IMG/VR virus record: IMGVR_UViG_3300011254_000027
Span: 1-22,131 of that record
Direction: 5' to 3' (one strand)
From: a virus
DNA: 22,131 nucleotides
Part shown: one piece after another, positions 8,064 to 16,434 of the stretch
How the letters are laid out: every line of letters starts with the position of its first letter
Numbering within the stretch: the first letter of the stretch is position 1
Position numbers and translations under genes: made by a program
The notes under the pieces: model-generated
What the model was told of the DNA's origin: nothing
What the model saw: the letters and a program-made list of their open reading frames with translations, nothing else
Database searches by the model: none

Positions 8064-9686
8064 TTAGTCAAAGTATCCTGATTTAGAACCTGCAAGGCTA
8101 CCCTTCTTAGTTTGTGCGCCTAAGCCTGCAGCTTTGTTTCTTTCTCTAGTAGCTGCAGCTGCTCTAGCATTAGCCATGGCTGTTTGATATGTATCAGTAT
8201 CGTTGTTATTGTTGTTGGAAGCTGCAGCCCTAGCCAAGGATGCCTGAGCGCTTGCTTGTGCTTGTGCGGCGGCTGCTGCTCGTGCTCGTGCTTGTGCGGC
8301 GGCAACAGCTTTTTCCTGTGCTTCTATTTGGGCCTCGATCTCTGCTATTTTAGCCTCACGTTCTGCTTTCTTTTCAGCCATAAGTTTATTAATAGTATCT
8401 CTGCGTTGATCTGCAATTACTGCATCTTCAGAAGCTAGGAAAGCACTTGCGTTATCTGTTTCTGGTGTTGTAACTGTAGGTGCTTCTGGCTGATATACAT
8501 AAGGCTCAGGTGTTCCACCTTTAGTATCTAACATAGGGGAAAGACCTGCTAATGGGCCTTTGTAGTCTCTAGCACCAGGCTCATCATCTAAAGAGGTAAC
8601 CTCAATAGGTTCATCTGGAGCAATAGGTGCCATACCAGTAGGCATCTCTCCTGCAAACGCTGCTCTTACACTAGCATCAATAGCTTCAGCGTCTACTTGA
8701 GCAGGTGAGAGATAGTCCCTACCTAGAACAGCCTCTGCTTCACTCTGATCTTTAAACAGCTTATCAGCTAGGCTAGGCTTATCCCCTTCCTGTATTTCTA
8801 GGAGGTCTTCATAGAAAGTTTTATCGTAGTCAGATAAATCCTCTTCTTTAAGCCTACGCTTTAATTCATTCTCAACTTGAGTTGATTGGTGCCACATAGC
8901 TGCTTTAATAGCTAGTCCTGCAAAAGGGTTAAGCAAGCCTGCAATCATAGGTATTGTGCGAGGTGCTAGTTCTTGGCCTTGCTTAACCATATCTCGTAAC
9001 TCGTCAGGTGTCAACTCTTTATAGTTAATCGCTTCTGGTTTAGGCATGTCAGCGACAGTTCTATCATCACTGTCCCCGCCACTAGGTTGAGCCTGCTCTG
9101 CATAGATGGGTTGCTGTTCTGCAACACTAGATGCAGCAACATTACCTTCTTCTGCAGCTTCTGCTTCAGCAATGTCGGTGTCTGTAACAACAGGTACATA
9201 ACCCTCTGGTATGAGAGACATAGGCATACCATTAAAGAACATGATGGTAATCTCTTCTCCAGCAGGGTTTTTATACAGGCGGTACTCCATAAGACCACCA
9301 GCTTGACCAGAGAGGATGTCAGAAGCTGCACTCACTACACCACCTTCTGCATAACCATCTACTACTTCAAAGTCAGAATCTTCAAACATAATGTCTAGGT
9401 CATCTTGAGGTTCGACAACCTCCATACCGATAGGCTCACCACCGATACGACCATTAGCTTCCATTTCAGAAAAGCCCATCTTAGCATCATTACGTAGATC
9501 TTCAAAGAACTTAACGCCATAGTAACGTACTACGTCAGCAGGTACAACATACTCACCTTCACTCAGTTGAGCGGGGATATCATCACGTACTTCTTCTGGC
9601 ATAGAGCCGATGGGTACTTCATTGCCTGACACAGGATCTACACGTTCACCTTCATCACCGAAGGCCATTTCCATTTGTTCATCCAT
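8064..9686 (-). CDS. Putative internal virion / virion-associated protein
   Basis: This 540-residue protein is encoded between the portal and scaffold genes. About residues 36-88 hold a block (IPAQLSEGEYVVPADVV, then RYYG, FFEDLRNDAKMGF and GRIGGEP) that I recall as a recurring signature in marine podophage structural proteins. It is followed by GYAEGGVV, a peptide motif shared with two small proteins elsewhere in the window. Around residues 243-264 is a hydrophobic stretch (IPMIAGLLNPFAGLAIKAAM). The C-terminal ~110 residues are an Ala/Gln/Glu-rich coiled coil with a five-Asn run. Acidic composition, a membrane-active-looking segment and gene position fit a DNA-ejection or inner-core protein, but this is inference. 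ATG 9686 overlaps the upstream gene by eight bases, and the ribosome-binding site (GAGGGA) is modest. Confidence 0.55.
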   Translation of the reverse strand: MDEQMEMAFGDEGERVDPVSGNEVPIGSMPEEVRDDIPAQLSEGEYVVPADVVRYYGVKFFEDLRNDAKMGFSEMEANGRIGGEPIGMEVVEPQDDLDIMFEDSDFEVVDGYAEGGVVSAASDILSGQAGGLMEYRLYKNPAGEEITIMFFNGMPMSLIPEGYVPVVTDTDIAEAEAAEEGNVAASSVAEQQPIYAEQAQPSGGDSDDRTVADMPKPEAINYKELTPDELRDMVKQGQELAPRTIPMIAGLLNPFAGLAIKAAMWHQSTQVENELKRRLKEEDLSDYDKTFYEDLLEIQEGDKPSLADKLFKDQSEAEAVLGRDYLSPAQVDAEAIDASVRAAFAGEMPTGMAPIAPDEPIEVTSLDDEPGARDYKGPLAGLSPMLDTKGGTPEPYVYQPEAPTVTTPETDNASAFLASEDAVIADQRRDTINKLMAEKKAEREAKIAEIEAQIEAQEKAVAAAQARARAAAAAQAQASAQASLARAAASNNNNNDTDTYQTAMANARAAAATRERNKAAGLGAQTKKGSLAGSKSGYFD

Positions 9687-9867
9687 TTACTTTGTCCCTC
9701 AAGTATTGTAGATTGCGTAAGGCACGTAAAGCACCCTGATGCCTGTATAGCTCTGCTGGATCTGTTACAGTTTCCATGCTACGATGTTGTACGGAGATGC
9801 GCTCCTCAATCTCAACAAGAAACGCATCCCATATCTGTTTATCGTTAACTAGCTTTTTAAGCGACAT
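9679..9867 (-). CDS. Small conserved protein after portal gene
   Basis: This 62-residue soluble protein (MSLKKLVNDKQIWDAF, then LYRHQGALRALRNLQYLRDK) is predicted mostly helical. I start it at ATG 9867, overlapping the last codons of the portal gene (stop at 9857). A GTG at 9888 would add seven residues. I recall similar short proteins next to the portal in other podophages, but no function is known to me. Its position between portal and virion protein suggests an assembly or head-completion role. Confidence 0.65.
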   Translation of the reverse strand: MSLKKLVNDKQIWDAFLVEIEERISVQHRSMETVTDPAELYRHQGALRALRNLQYLRDKVNG

Positions 9868-11986
9868 TACCAGTGAACCCTTGCTCACCCGGTGTAGGCG
9901 CAGTACCGATACCTATCTGAGAGCCACCACCGCCTGAGGTGTCCTGTACGCCCTGTGGAGCCTGTCCTTCTGGTGCTGGGCTACCTTGGGGCATGTTTAC
10001 ACCTTCCGGCCCTGCAGGGGGCTGTGCGGGAGCCTGAAAGCCTTTTAGGATCTCAGCTTGGATAGCAGCATCCTGCATGGAGTTGGTAACCTTGTCTGGG
10101 TCAAGATCCATAGACTTAGCAATCTCACGGATGATGTAGTCCATCTTAGCGAAGGGGGCTAGTACTGGGTTCTGTGCAACCTGCAAGAACTGCATCAAGC
10201 GCTGTGACCGTACTTCGTTAGCCATCAAGCTCTCTGTACCAGAAGCGTGTACCTCTAAGTCACCACGAATCTGACTATCAAAGTCAAACTGCATGTTAAA
10301 TGAGAAGAAAGCTTTACCTAAGGGGCGGATAAGATAGTCATCTACGTTCTTAACTACCGTCCGAATAGAACCGTTAGCAGCAGACATAAGCATACTAATA
10401 CCAGAAGCTGTACGCCCAACGCCAGATACTCCGGTTTGTCCGTGAGCGAAGCTAGGGAATCCAGTACTCTCATCTGCTAATACTCGTGCCTTATCAAACA
10501 GTTGCATGTTCTCTTGTGCAACATTCGGGAACTTAGTACCGAAGATGCCTTGACCCGGAGCACCACCTTGGCGGCGGAAGACCTTGCCTGGGTACACAGA
10601 TAAGTCTTGACCGGGAACCATGTTAGTCTCATCTACTTCAATGATAAGGTTACCAGACAGTGCAGCGTTGTCAATAGCCATACGCATAAAGCCATTCATC
10701 AACGTCTGTGTGTCATCCATGTTCTCAGCGATACCTACACCAAAGAAGCTGTAAGGGTTATGCTCATAAGGTACAGCATAGTAAGGGATACGTGTAGGTT
10801 TGAATGGGTTAAGTACAAAGCGCAGTACCTCACCGTTACATACCCATACGTTACAGTTTACCTCATCCAAGTCTTTCAATGACTTAGGGATGTCTACGCC
10901 ATGCTCTTCAAGAACGTCTACGTCTACAAAGCCCCAGAACTCCAGTACTTCCCAACGCTCAGAGGACGGCTGTGTATCGTCATCCTCCATAGTCATTTCC
11001 CAGTACTTCTGAATATAGTCTGGCCCTTTATCAACAGCCATACCAATAGAGTCAGACATGAAGTAAGGACGCCCTTTAAGCGCACGTAATTGCGTACGTG
11101 ACATCTTGTGGCGCTGTACTACGTACTCTGCATCGTTCATAGACTTAGCTTCTGGGTCAGGATAGAAGTCCCACACAGAAACGTGGCTACACTCAGGTAC
11201 AGTCTTTACGAGAGGTTCATACTCACCTTCATCATTCCAATTAGGGTATTCCTTATCTACAGCGAATGGGCCTTTCATGACACCTGTGCCAAGTAGAGCC
11301 ATCTCAAACGCCATAGAGCGTAGGTGTGTAGAAGCGCCAGATTCTTGTAGCTGATCATGGATCTTCTTTTCCATCTTCTTAGCTGCAATCATAGCAGGAT
11401 GGAATGTAATAGTAGTAGGTGTAGTACCGTCACCTTCAACAATCTTATCTGAGACAGCTTCAAGTTTAGTAGTTAGTGGGCCTAAGCGCCGAGAAAGATC
11501 CGTAAGAGTTTCACCCGGTTTTAACTTGGTTTGCCCATCTAACAAGTAAGGCTTTGCAGTCTGTGTTTGCATTACATCAGTTAGAGCCGTACCTGCTGCT
11601 TTAGCGTTAGGGTCTAGGTTGATGTGTACAGATTCAGATACTCCGTCAGGTAGTACAGAAGGGTTTACGGATAGAGGAAACTTGTTGTTACCAAACAGCA
11701 CATCCACAATCTGACCATACGCAGCAAGTGTCTTTGTCTTAGTAACCTTAACAAATACACGAGACTTCTCAGTATCTGTAAACTGTACGTCTTTACCATA
11801 CAAGCCACGATAGTTGCGATAGGCTTTAAGCCACCGCTCTTCGTCTGCATAGCGAGAGTCTTCTGCACGTTTATAGCGCTCAGCTACAAATGCTACTACA
11901 CTAGATTTAGTTTCAAAGATTTTGTCTTCGCTATCTTCAGCAGCTACGACTTCATCTGTTTCAAACATTTCTTCTTGTTCTGCCAT
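9857..11986 (-). CDS. Portal protein, P22-like
   Basis: This 709-residue protein directly follows the large terminase. Its length is close to the P22 portal (725 residues). The N-terminus has a helical region (VVAFVAERYKRAEDSRYADEERWLKAYRNYRG) typical of podovirus portals that form the dodecameric DNA channel at the head vertex. A segment HVSVWDFYPDPEAKSM and a long central helical region (FGVGIAENMDDTQTLMNGFMRMAID) also fit. The C-terminal ~60 residues are Pro/Gly/Gln-rich and probably disordered. The start ATG 11986 lies four bases after the terminase TGA, with no clear ribosome-binding site, so translation is probably coupled. Confidence 0.85.
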   Translation of the reverse strand: MAEQEEMFETDEVVAAEDSEDKIFETKSSVVAFVAERYKRAEDSRYADEERWLKAYRNYRGLYGKDVQFTDTEKSRVFVKVTKTKTLAAYGQIVDVLFGNNKFPLSVNPSVLPDGVSESVHINLDPNAKAAGTALTDVMQTQTAKPYLLDGQTKLKPGETLTDLSRRLGPLTTKLEAVSDKIVEGDGTTPTTITFHPAMIAAKKMEKKIHDQLQESGASTHLRSMAFEMALLGTGVMKGPFAVDKEYPNWNDEGEYEPLVKTVPECSHVSVWDFYPDPEAKSMNDAEYVVQRHKMSRTQLRALKGRPYFMSDSIGMAVDKGPDYIQKYWEMTMEDDDTQPSSERWEVLEFWGFVDVDVLEEHGVDIPKSLKDLDEVNCNVWVCNGEVLRFVLNPFKPTRIPYYAVPYEHNPYSFFGVGIAENMDDTQTLMNGFMRMAIDNAALSGNLIIEVDETNMVPGQDLSVYPGKVFRRQGGAPGQGIFGTKFPNVAQENMQLFDKARVLADESTGFPSFAHGQTGVSGVGRTASGISMLMSAANGSIRTVVKNVDDYLIRPLGKAFFSFNMQFDFDSQIRGDLEVHASGTESLMANEVRSQRLMQFLQVAQNPVLAPFAKMDYIIREIAKSMDLDPDKVTNSMQDAAIQAEILKGFQAPAQPPAGPEGVNMPQGSPAPEGQAPQGVQDTSGGGGSQIGIGTAPTPGEQGFTGNVA

Positions 11987-11989
11987 TTA

Positions 11990-13597
11990 TCAATACCCGA
12001 ATGATGGATCACTAGCTTGAAAACCAGTGCGTTGTTTTGCTGGGTTGTAATCCCATATGCTGCTACGTGGACGTGTCATAATACCATATCGTAAAGCGTC
12101 ATACAGGTGATCCTCTGCGTGAGTATCAACATCTTCTGGGTTTTTCTTATCCAGAGGAATACTAGGAATCTGTGCTATAGTATTAGTACAGTTGTTCATA
12201 AACACCAGTTGAGGCTTTTCAGTAAACTCATCTACCTTTAAGCGCCTGTGTATTTCGTTTTTACCCGCGACACGTGAGCCTCTTGACCTGTCAGACGGAC
12301 GCCAGCGGCACCCCTTGTGATTCATCTGCTCTGCCAAGCTAGGCCCAGTGTCGCCACGGTTGTGCCATAAAGAACTATCGAGCACCCCGTATCTTATTGT
12401 ACCATCTTTTGCTTCTGCTTCCAAGATTAATTCTGCTAAGTCAGAAGCTGTAACTTTAGAGACATACATCTCACGGTACACAATTACTTGTTCGTCAGGG
12501 GCTACAGCAAACCAGAGAACACCAGTGTAACTACCATAACCGTAATCACAAGCCCTAAACTTTGCCCAAGAGTCAGGGATCTCGAATGCGTCCACGACAT
12601 GTACTTTTCTGTCAAACTCTGGAAAAGCGGCACCCTCATTAATGTCCCAATTACCTTCAAGTAGCTGCTTACGCTGATGCTCCGGCAGAGAGAGAAGCAT
12701 TGCTTCATAGTCGCCAGAGTCAGATAAGTACGGATTGTCAAATAGAGAGGCTGGAATAAAACGTCTTTTAAATAGAGGCTGACCTTCTTTACTGTGGCCT
12801 TTAGGGAAGGTGATTGTTTCACCTGATTCAATATCCGTTGCCCAAAAAGCTTTACCTGCTCTTTCAGGGTCAATAAACATTTTCTTAACCCAAGCATGTC
12901 CAGATCCTCCGGGGTTTGTTGTGGCTCTCATATATAAACCTAAGTCTGACGCATGTGCAGAACGTAGGCGAGATCTCATATAACCCCAAGCGTAAGGGCT
13001 AGACCATTGTGTAAGTTCGTCAAAACCAATCCAGTTAAACGCCTGCCCTTGGTAACGGGTAACATCTGTGTCTTTATCCAAGTACGACATCCAGAGGCGA
13101 CCACCTCTAGGAGATATCCATTGCGACTTACGCTCTGACCATTTGATTCCTGGTACTGCACGTGGGTATAACTCCTGTGACTTCTGTATTAGTTCTCTTA
13201 GTTCTTCTGTAGTGTGACGTACAAGTAGACCCGAGAAGTTAGGATCATTCAAACCGTGTAATGGATCAGCCAACATAGCGTAGGACTTACCACCACCAGC
13301 TGCACCGCCATAAAGTACTTCACGTTCAGCTGCACTAAGGAAGCTGGTTTGGGGGCCGGGGTTTGGCTTGAATACCACTTCCATAGCCGCATCTACATCA
13401 TACTCAGGAGCTTTGACTTGTGCAGGAACAGTCTCTACTTTGGGGGTGGCGACTGCTTCAACTGTCTCTGTCAATTTCTGCGTATGCCCCGACCCCTTTG
13501 GCTTCAAGTTTTTCGATTTCCTCAAGGGTTTCTTTGAGCCACTTGGCAAGCTTGCGTTTAATTGCAATTGTTTTTTTACGTCTTTGCTCAACTTCAA
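11990..13597 (-). CDS. terL: Terminase large subunit
   Basis: This is the ATP-driven DNA-packaging motor and headful nuclease. Motifs visible are Walker A GGAAGGGKS (residues 97-105), Walker B FNWIGFDE with D193/E194, coupling motif TTNPGGSGHAW (226-236), and nuclease acidic residues D351 (ACDYGYGS), D407 (YGVLDSS) and D500 (LYDALRYG). The listed start is a TTG at 13597 with a weak AAGG upstream. It overlaps the helix-turn-helix frame upstream by 140 bases. The only ATG before Walker A is at 13384 (residue 72, MEVVFKPNPGP), which has no clear ribosome-binding site. The conserved core begins there, so the first ~70 residues may not all be translated. Confidence 0.9.
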   Translation of the reverse strand: MKLSKDVKKQLQLNASLPSGSKKPLRKSKNLKPKGSGHTQKLTETVEAVATPKVETVPAQVKAPEYDVDAAMEVVFKPNPGPQTSFLSAAEREVLYGGAAGGGKSYAMLADPLHGLNDPNFSGLLVRHTTEELRELIQKSQELYPRAVPGIKWSERKSQWISPRGGRLWMSYLDKDTDVTRYQGQAFNWIGFDELTQWSSPYAWGYMRSRLRSAHASDLGLYMRATTNPGGSGHAWVKKMFIDPERAGKAFWATDIESGETITFPKGHSKEGQPLFKRRFIPASLFDNPYLSDSGDYEAMLLSLPEHQRKQLLEGNWDINEGAAFPEFDRKVHVVDAFEIPDSWAKFRACDYGYGSYTGVLWFAVAPDEQVIVYREMYVSKVTASDLAELILEAEAKDGTIRYGVLDSSLWHNRGDTGPSLAEQMNHKGCRWRPSDRSRGSRVAGKNEIHRRLKVDEFTEKPQLVFMNNCTNTIAQIPSIPLDKKNPEDVDTHAEDHLYDALRYGIMTRPRSSIWDYNPAKQRTGFQASDPSFGY

Positions 13598-13877
13598 TTC
13601 GCCTTTTTAAGCCTGTATGGCCTATACTACGACCAGTTTCTCTGCTTAGCCAGTGGGCTACTGCACGATAACTATACTGCTTTAAGTGGCGCTTGGCAAG
13701 TTCTAAAGCTTCTAGTTCAGACTCAATAGGTACAAGTAGTTTGTCGTTGTCAGGATGCAGCTCGTAACCAAAGGGGATACGTTTTGTTACCCTTACAATG
13801 GTATGCCACTTCTTGTTATGGTTCTTTGGCGGTAACGGTAGCTGCCAAAAACCTAGATCTCTTTCAGGTATTATTAT
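13458..13877 (-). CDS. Helix-turn-helix protein lacking a standard start codon
   Basis: Between the terminase subunits a 139-codon frame reads like a real protein. It has an N-terminal segment ERDLGFWQLPLPPKN, a resolvase-like helix-turn-helix (YSYRAVAHWLSRETGR, then IGHTGLKRRI), and a basic coiled-coil tail (KLAKWLKETLEEIEKLEAK). I recall similar proteins next to terL in other podophages. It contains no ATG, GTG or TTG. A run of three ATA codons begins at 13877, overlapping the small-terminase stop, nine bases after AGAAGG (13892-13887). Options are initiation at AUA, a -1 frameshift from the small terminase (this frame is open from 13946), a sequencing error in ATG, or loss of the gene. It could be a DNA-recognition packaging factor or a regulator. 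Confidence 0.65.
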   Translation of the reverse strand: MIIPERDLGFWQLPLPPKNHNKKWHTIVRVTKRIPFGYELHPDNDKLLVPIESELEALELAKRHLKQYSYRAVAHWLSRETGRSIGHTGLKRRIEVEQRRKKTIAIKRKLAKWLKETLEEIEKLEAKGVGAYAEIDRDS

Positions 13878-14242
13878 TCGTTTGAACCTTCTTTTGGTGG
13901 CAGGTAGAATATGCCCCCGCCAGATGTTACGTCTACTTTGTCTACCTTACCAAGTCCTGCACGATCAAGCAAGTCTTTTGCTGCAATCATCTTCTCTTTA
14001 ATGCCTAACTCTGTAGGGTCATACAAAGCACCTACCATAGCCATAGCAGCCTTAGGGGCAGTACGAGCAAAGTAAGTACGTGTCTTGTCACCAATCTCAT
14101 CCTTGAGAGCCTCAACAATAGCAGAAGTGCTTGAAGCAGGATCATACCCTGCAAGCTTCTTAGCTGCTACTGCATCACCGTTAGCCTCATCAAAGAGTAC
14201 TTCTAAGAAGCGTTGCTGCTTTTCTGTTAATGCTCGTGCCAT
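13874..14242 (-). CDS. terS: Terminase small subunit
   Basis: This 122-residue protein sits two genes upstream of the large terminase. The N-terminal region (LTEKQQRFLEVLFDEANGDA, then AAKKLAGYD) resembles the DNA-binding helix-turn-helix of small terminases that recognise the packaging site. The middle (IKEKMIAAKDLLDRAGLGK) resembles the oligomerisation helices. The tail GGGIFYLPPKE is a C-terminal pattern I associate with this protein in podophages and could contact the large subunit. The start ATG 14242 has AGGA at a spacing of seven. The stop overlaps the possible AUA start of the next frame. Confidence 0.7.
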   Translation of the reverse strand: MARALTEKQQRFLEVLFDEANGDAVAAKKLAGYDPASSTSAIVEALKDEIGDKTRTYFARTAPKAAMAMVGALYDPTELGIKEKMIAAKDLLDRAGLGKVDKVDVTSGGGIFYLPPKEGSNE

Positions 14243-14252
14243 TGGTACTTCC

Positions 14253-14834
14253 TTATAGTGGATTATCGGCTAGTTCATCATACGCTTTCCAGATATCATC
14301 TACTTCTGTTTGTAGAGTGTCTAGCGTATCGCCTAGTCCATCTGTAATAGTTGTAGCCTTATCCACTTGGCTACGAAGGTCTAGTAGCAGCTTCTGCTGC
14401 TCTAGGATCTGCTGCATGTTTGTAGTAAGCTGGGCAAGCTTCTGGTTCAAACCACGTACATCGTTATCTGCGATAGCCTGCTCTAATGTTTGTATACGAG
14501 ATACGAGCTTAGCTTCTAGCTCCTGAGACTTAGATAGCAGTAAGGAGTCAAGCGCTACAATCTCACCACTAAGGTTATTGTTAACCTGTGTAAGGTTGCG
14601 CTGGGCGTCTGTCTCTACAGATGTAACACGCTTGTCTAGCTGACCAGCTTTAGCGTCAAAGGATGCAGACTTATCTACAACCTCTGCAATACCAGCCTCA
14701 ACACCGTAGAAGCGTTGCAGTGTATCGTAAGACCACCACACACCACCTGCAACGGAAGAAAGAACTGGAAGTGCTACTGCAACCATCCAGCCCTTAATGT
14801 TGTAACCGCCTACGCTAAACTCAAAGTCCATCAT
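14253..14834 (-). CDS. Membrane-anchored coiled-coil protein (possible spanin)
   Basis: This 193-residue protein has one N-terminal membrane segment (about residues 16-34, WMVAVALPVLSSVAGGVWW). A long periplasm-facing coiled coil follows (about 40-180) with regular Leu/Gln/Ser spacing (LSGEIVALDSLLLSKSQELE, NQKLAQLTTNMQQILEQQK). The N-in, single-pass, coiled-coil architecture is that of an inner-membrane spanin, though phage Rz is shorter (about 153 residues) and no lysis enzyme is adjacent. ATG 14834 overlaps the upstream stop as ATGA. It could also be a holin-associated or superinfection-related membrane protein. Confidence 0.55.
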   Translation of the reverse strand: MMDFEFSVGGYNIKGWMVAVALPVLSSVAGGVWWSYDTLQRFYGVEAGIAEVVDKSASFDAKAGQLDKRVTSVETDAQRNLTQVNNNLSGEIVALDSLLLSKSQELEAKLVSRIQTLEQAIADNDVRGLNQKLAQLTTNMQQILEQQKLLLDLRSQVDKATTITDGLGDTLDTLQTEVDDIWKAYDELADNPL

Positions 14835-15667
14835 TGTGTTGGCATTGCCCCATACTCATTAATGTATTCACCTGCAGCGTAGATCTCTGCGGCGTTCTTC
14901 ATGTCAGGAGTCAAGTAACCCTGAAAGCCTGTACCAAACCCGGAGTCATTCCAAGTAATAACGAACTCATCAACTGACTGAGTGTAGGTGATAGCTGTGT
15001 AGCTACCTACCATGTAGTTACCCTGTGCGGCATAGGTGTCTACAGTAGCAGTAAGTTCATCGTTATTAGCAGCAGCCATGAAAGCACCTGCTTGTTGTGC
15101 AAATGTCTCAACAGCGACTACAGCTTCATTGTATTCATTAACTTCTGCTGAGTCAAGGCTGTATGCGTCTGTCTCTAACATACCCTGTAGTTCAACCTGT
15201 TCAGGTTTAGTATCTGCCTCTGCTGCTGTAGAAGCTACTTCAACCGCTGTCATAACTACAGCCGTAGCAGCAGTAAGATTATCTACTGCAGTGTCCAAGC
15301 TGTTCATGTTAGCTGCGTGTTCCTGCATAAACATCTGCTCTGCTGTCTCAGCAATAGCGTAGTCATGCTGCAGTACAAGATCTTTAGCTTCTAAGTATGC
15401 ACCTAGTTCCTCTGTAGTAATGATACCAGCATTGAGTGCATCATCATTAATAACACCACCAATAGCAGCATAACCTACAGCACCTACAGTTAAAACTGCA
15501 CTATCCGTTATGCGGTCTTGGATATCACTAATAGAAGCGATAAGCATGTCGATCTTTTCTTGTCCCGTCAGTGAATAATCAGGGGGTGGCAACGACTCTG
15601 CGTTTACTGCTACGGAAACGGTCACTAAGGCTGAGCTTAGGAGTATCGTCTTCAATGTTCTCTTCAT
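14831..15667 (-). CDS. Exported protein with signal peptide
   Basis: I do not recognise the family. This 278-residue protein begins with a clear Sec signal peptide (MKRTLKTILLSSALVTVSVA, likely cleaved after VNA, residue 23). The mature part is acidic and Ala/Thr/Val-rich, with helical stretches (about 85-200) and an aromatic C-terminal region (YTAITYTQSVDEFVITWNDS). No membrane anchor or catalytic motif is visible. It is probably periplasmic or outer-membrane associated. Start ATG 15667 has AGAGGA at a spacing of eight and lies 89 bases inside the upstream gene in another frame. Its stop is coupled by ATGA to the coiled-coil membrane protein, so the two may act together at the envelope. Confidence 0.7.
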   Translation of the reverse strand: MKRTLKTILLSSALVTVSVAVNAESLPPPDYSLTGQEKIDMLIASISDIQDRITDSAVLTVGAVGYAAIGGVINDDALNAGIITTEELGAYLEAKDLVLQHDYAIAETAEQMFMQEHAANMNSLDTAVDNLTAATAVVMTAVEVASTAAEADTKPEQVELQGMLETDAYSLDSAEVNEYNEAVVAVETFAQQAGAFMAAANNDELTATVDTYAAQGNYMVGSYTAITYTQSVDEFVITWNDSGFGTGFQGYLTPDMKNAAEIYAAGEYINEYGAMPTQ

Positions 15668-16301
15668 CTGTGTCTTCCTCTCCTACCCTTAAAAGGGTAT
15701 CCCAAAACTCTGTGTCAAGTTCATACCCAACTATGTAAAGCGCTGGACTCTCTCTGTACTTTTTTATTGCTGCCTTCCCCATGAGCAGCTTTCCCGTCTT
15801 ACTGTCGTTGATAGGGCATGGTGTATTCGCTAACATCATACTCCTGAACACGACAGGATCTTGGCATAATACAGATATAGCTGATACCTGTAATCCTAAG
15901 CCACCTACTTGCTGTGGTGCGCCTAAGAGCCTAGCATTCTTGCGTCTGTTACAAGACTCATCCTGTTGCATAGCGCCACGAGATATACCAATGATGCTAA
16001 CCTGTATTCCTGTAGAGCTAGGCAGTAAGCAACTATCGTTACCTCCACCGCCCATCATAGTAGGTGCTATCGCACTCATGACAGGAGCAGCACTCCCAGC
16101 ACCAGTAGCATTGTAGTTGTTAGTCACAGTCTCGTCAGTGTTGTTACTGTCTACAGTAGAGTTATCGTAACCATTAGAGAAGTCACCAGTAACATCACCA
16201 GCCTGCGCAGTCATCCCCAATAACATCACGGAGATCAGGGTCACTGCACATAAGCTGTAGAGCGGCATCTTTCTGACCGATGTATGTAAGAGTTTGTGCA
16301 T
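15579..16301 (-). CDS. Exported Cys-containing protein
   Basis: This 240-residue protein has an N-terminal signal peptide ending TAQA (cleavage after residue 34). I keep ATG 16301 rather than Met12 because the Lys/Arg residues of the n-region lie before Met12. After an Asn/Thr/Asp-rich spacer (about 40-65) and a GGGG run comes a Cys-bearing domain (about 85-165: SCLLPSSTGIQVSIIGISRG, CNRRKNARLLG, AISVLCQDPVVF, NTPCP). A charged C-terminus ends it. The Cys pattern resembles that of the upstream small lipoprotein. I recall loosely similar exported proteins in marine podophages with unknown function. It overlaps the upstream gene by 107 bases and the downstream gene by 89 bases, all out of frame. 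Confidence 0.65.
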   Translation of the reverse strand: MHKLLHTSVRKMPLYSLCAVTLISVMLLGMTAQAGDVTGDFSNGYDNSTVDSNNTDETVTNNYNATGAGSAAPVMSAIAPTMMGGGGNDSCLLPSSTGIQVSIIGISRGAMQQDESCNRRKNARLLGAPQQVGGLGLQVSAISVLCQDPVVFRSMMLANTPCPINDSKTGKLLMGKAAIKKYRESPALYIVGYELDTEFWDTLLRVGEEDTDEENIEDDTPKLSLSDRFRSSKRRVVATP

Positions 16302-16434
16302 CTAAGTTCCGTTGGCATTTGCTATCATTAGCAGGGCAAGAGGAAGGCAAGACCACATTTGAATTACTACATGCTGTAGTTATACTCATACAAATCAGTA
16401 ATGCAAGACTATTTGAACGATTCAGCCACGACAT
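16195..16434 (-). CDS. Small putative lipoprotein with Cys motif
   Basis: This 79-residue protein has N-terminal positive charge (Arg6), a short hydrophobic segment (SLALLICMSI) and TTAC at residues 19-22, a possible though atypical lipobox (Thr rather than Leu at -3). The mature part carries SSCPANDSKCQ, LQLMCSDPDLRDVIGDDC and ends GW. The start chosen is ATG 16434 with GGTGA at a spacing of eight. The frame is open further upstream to 16512, but that extension lies within the DUF1127 gene. It overlaps that gene by 26 bases and the next by 107. It could be an outer-membrane spanin-like or immunity lipoprotein. Confidence 0.5.
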   Translation of the reverse strand: MSWLNRSNSLALLICMSITTACSNSNVVLPSSCPANDSKCQRNLDAQTLTYIGQKDAALQLMCSDPDLRDVIGDDCAGW

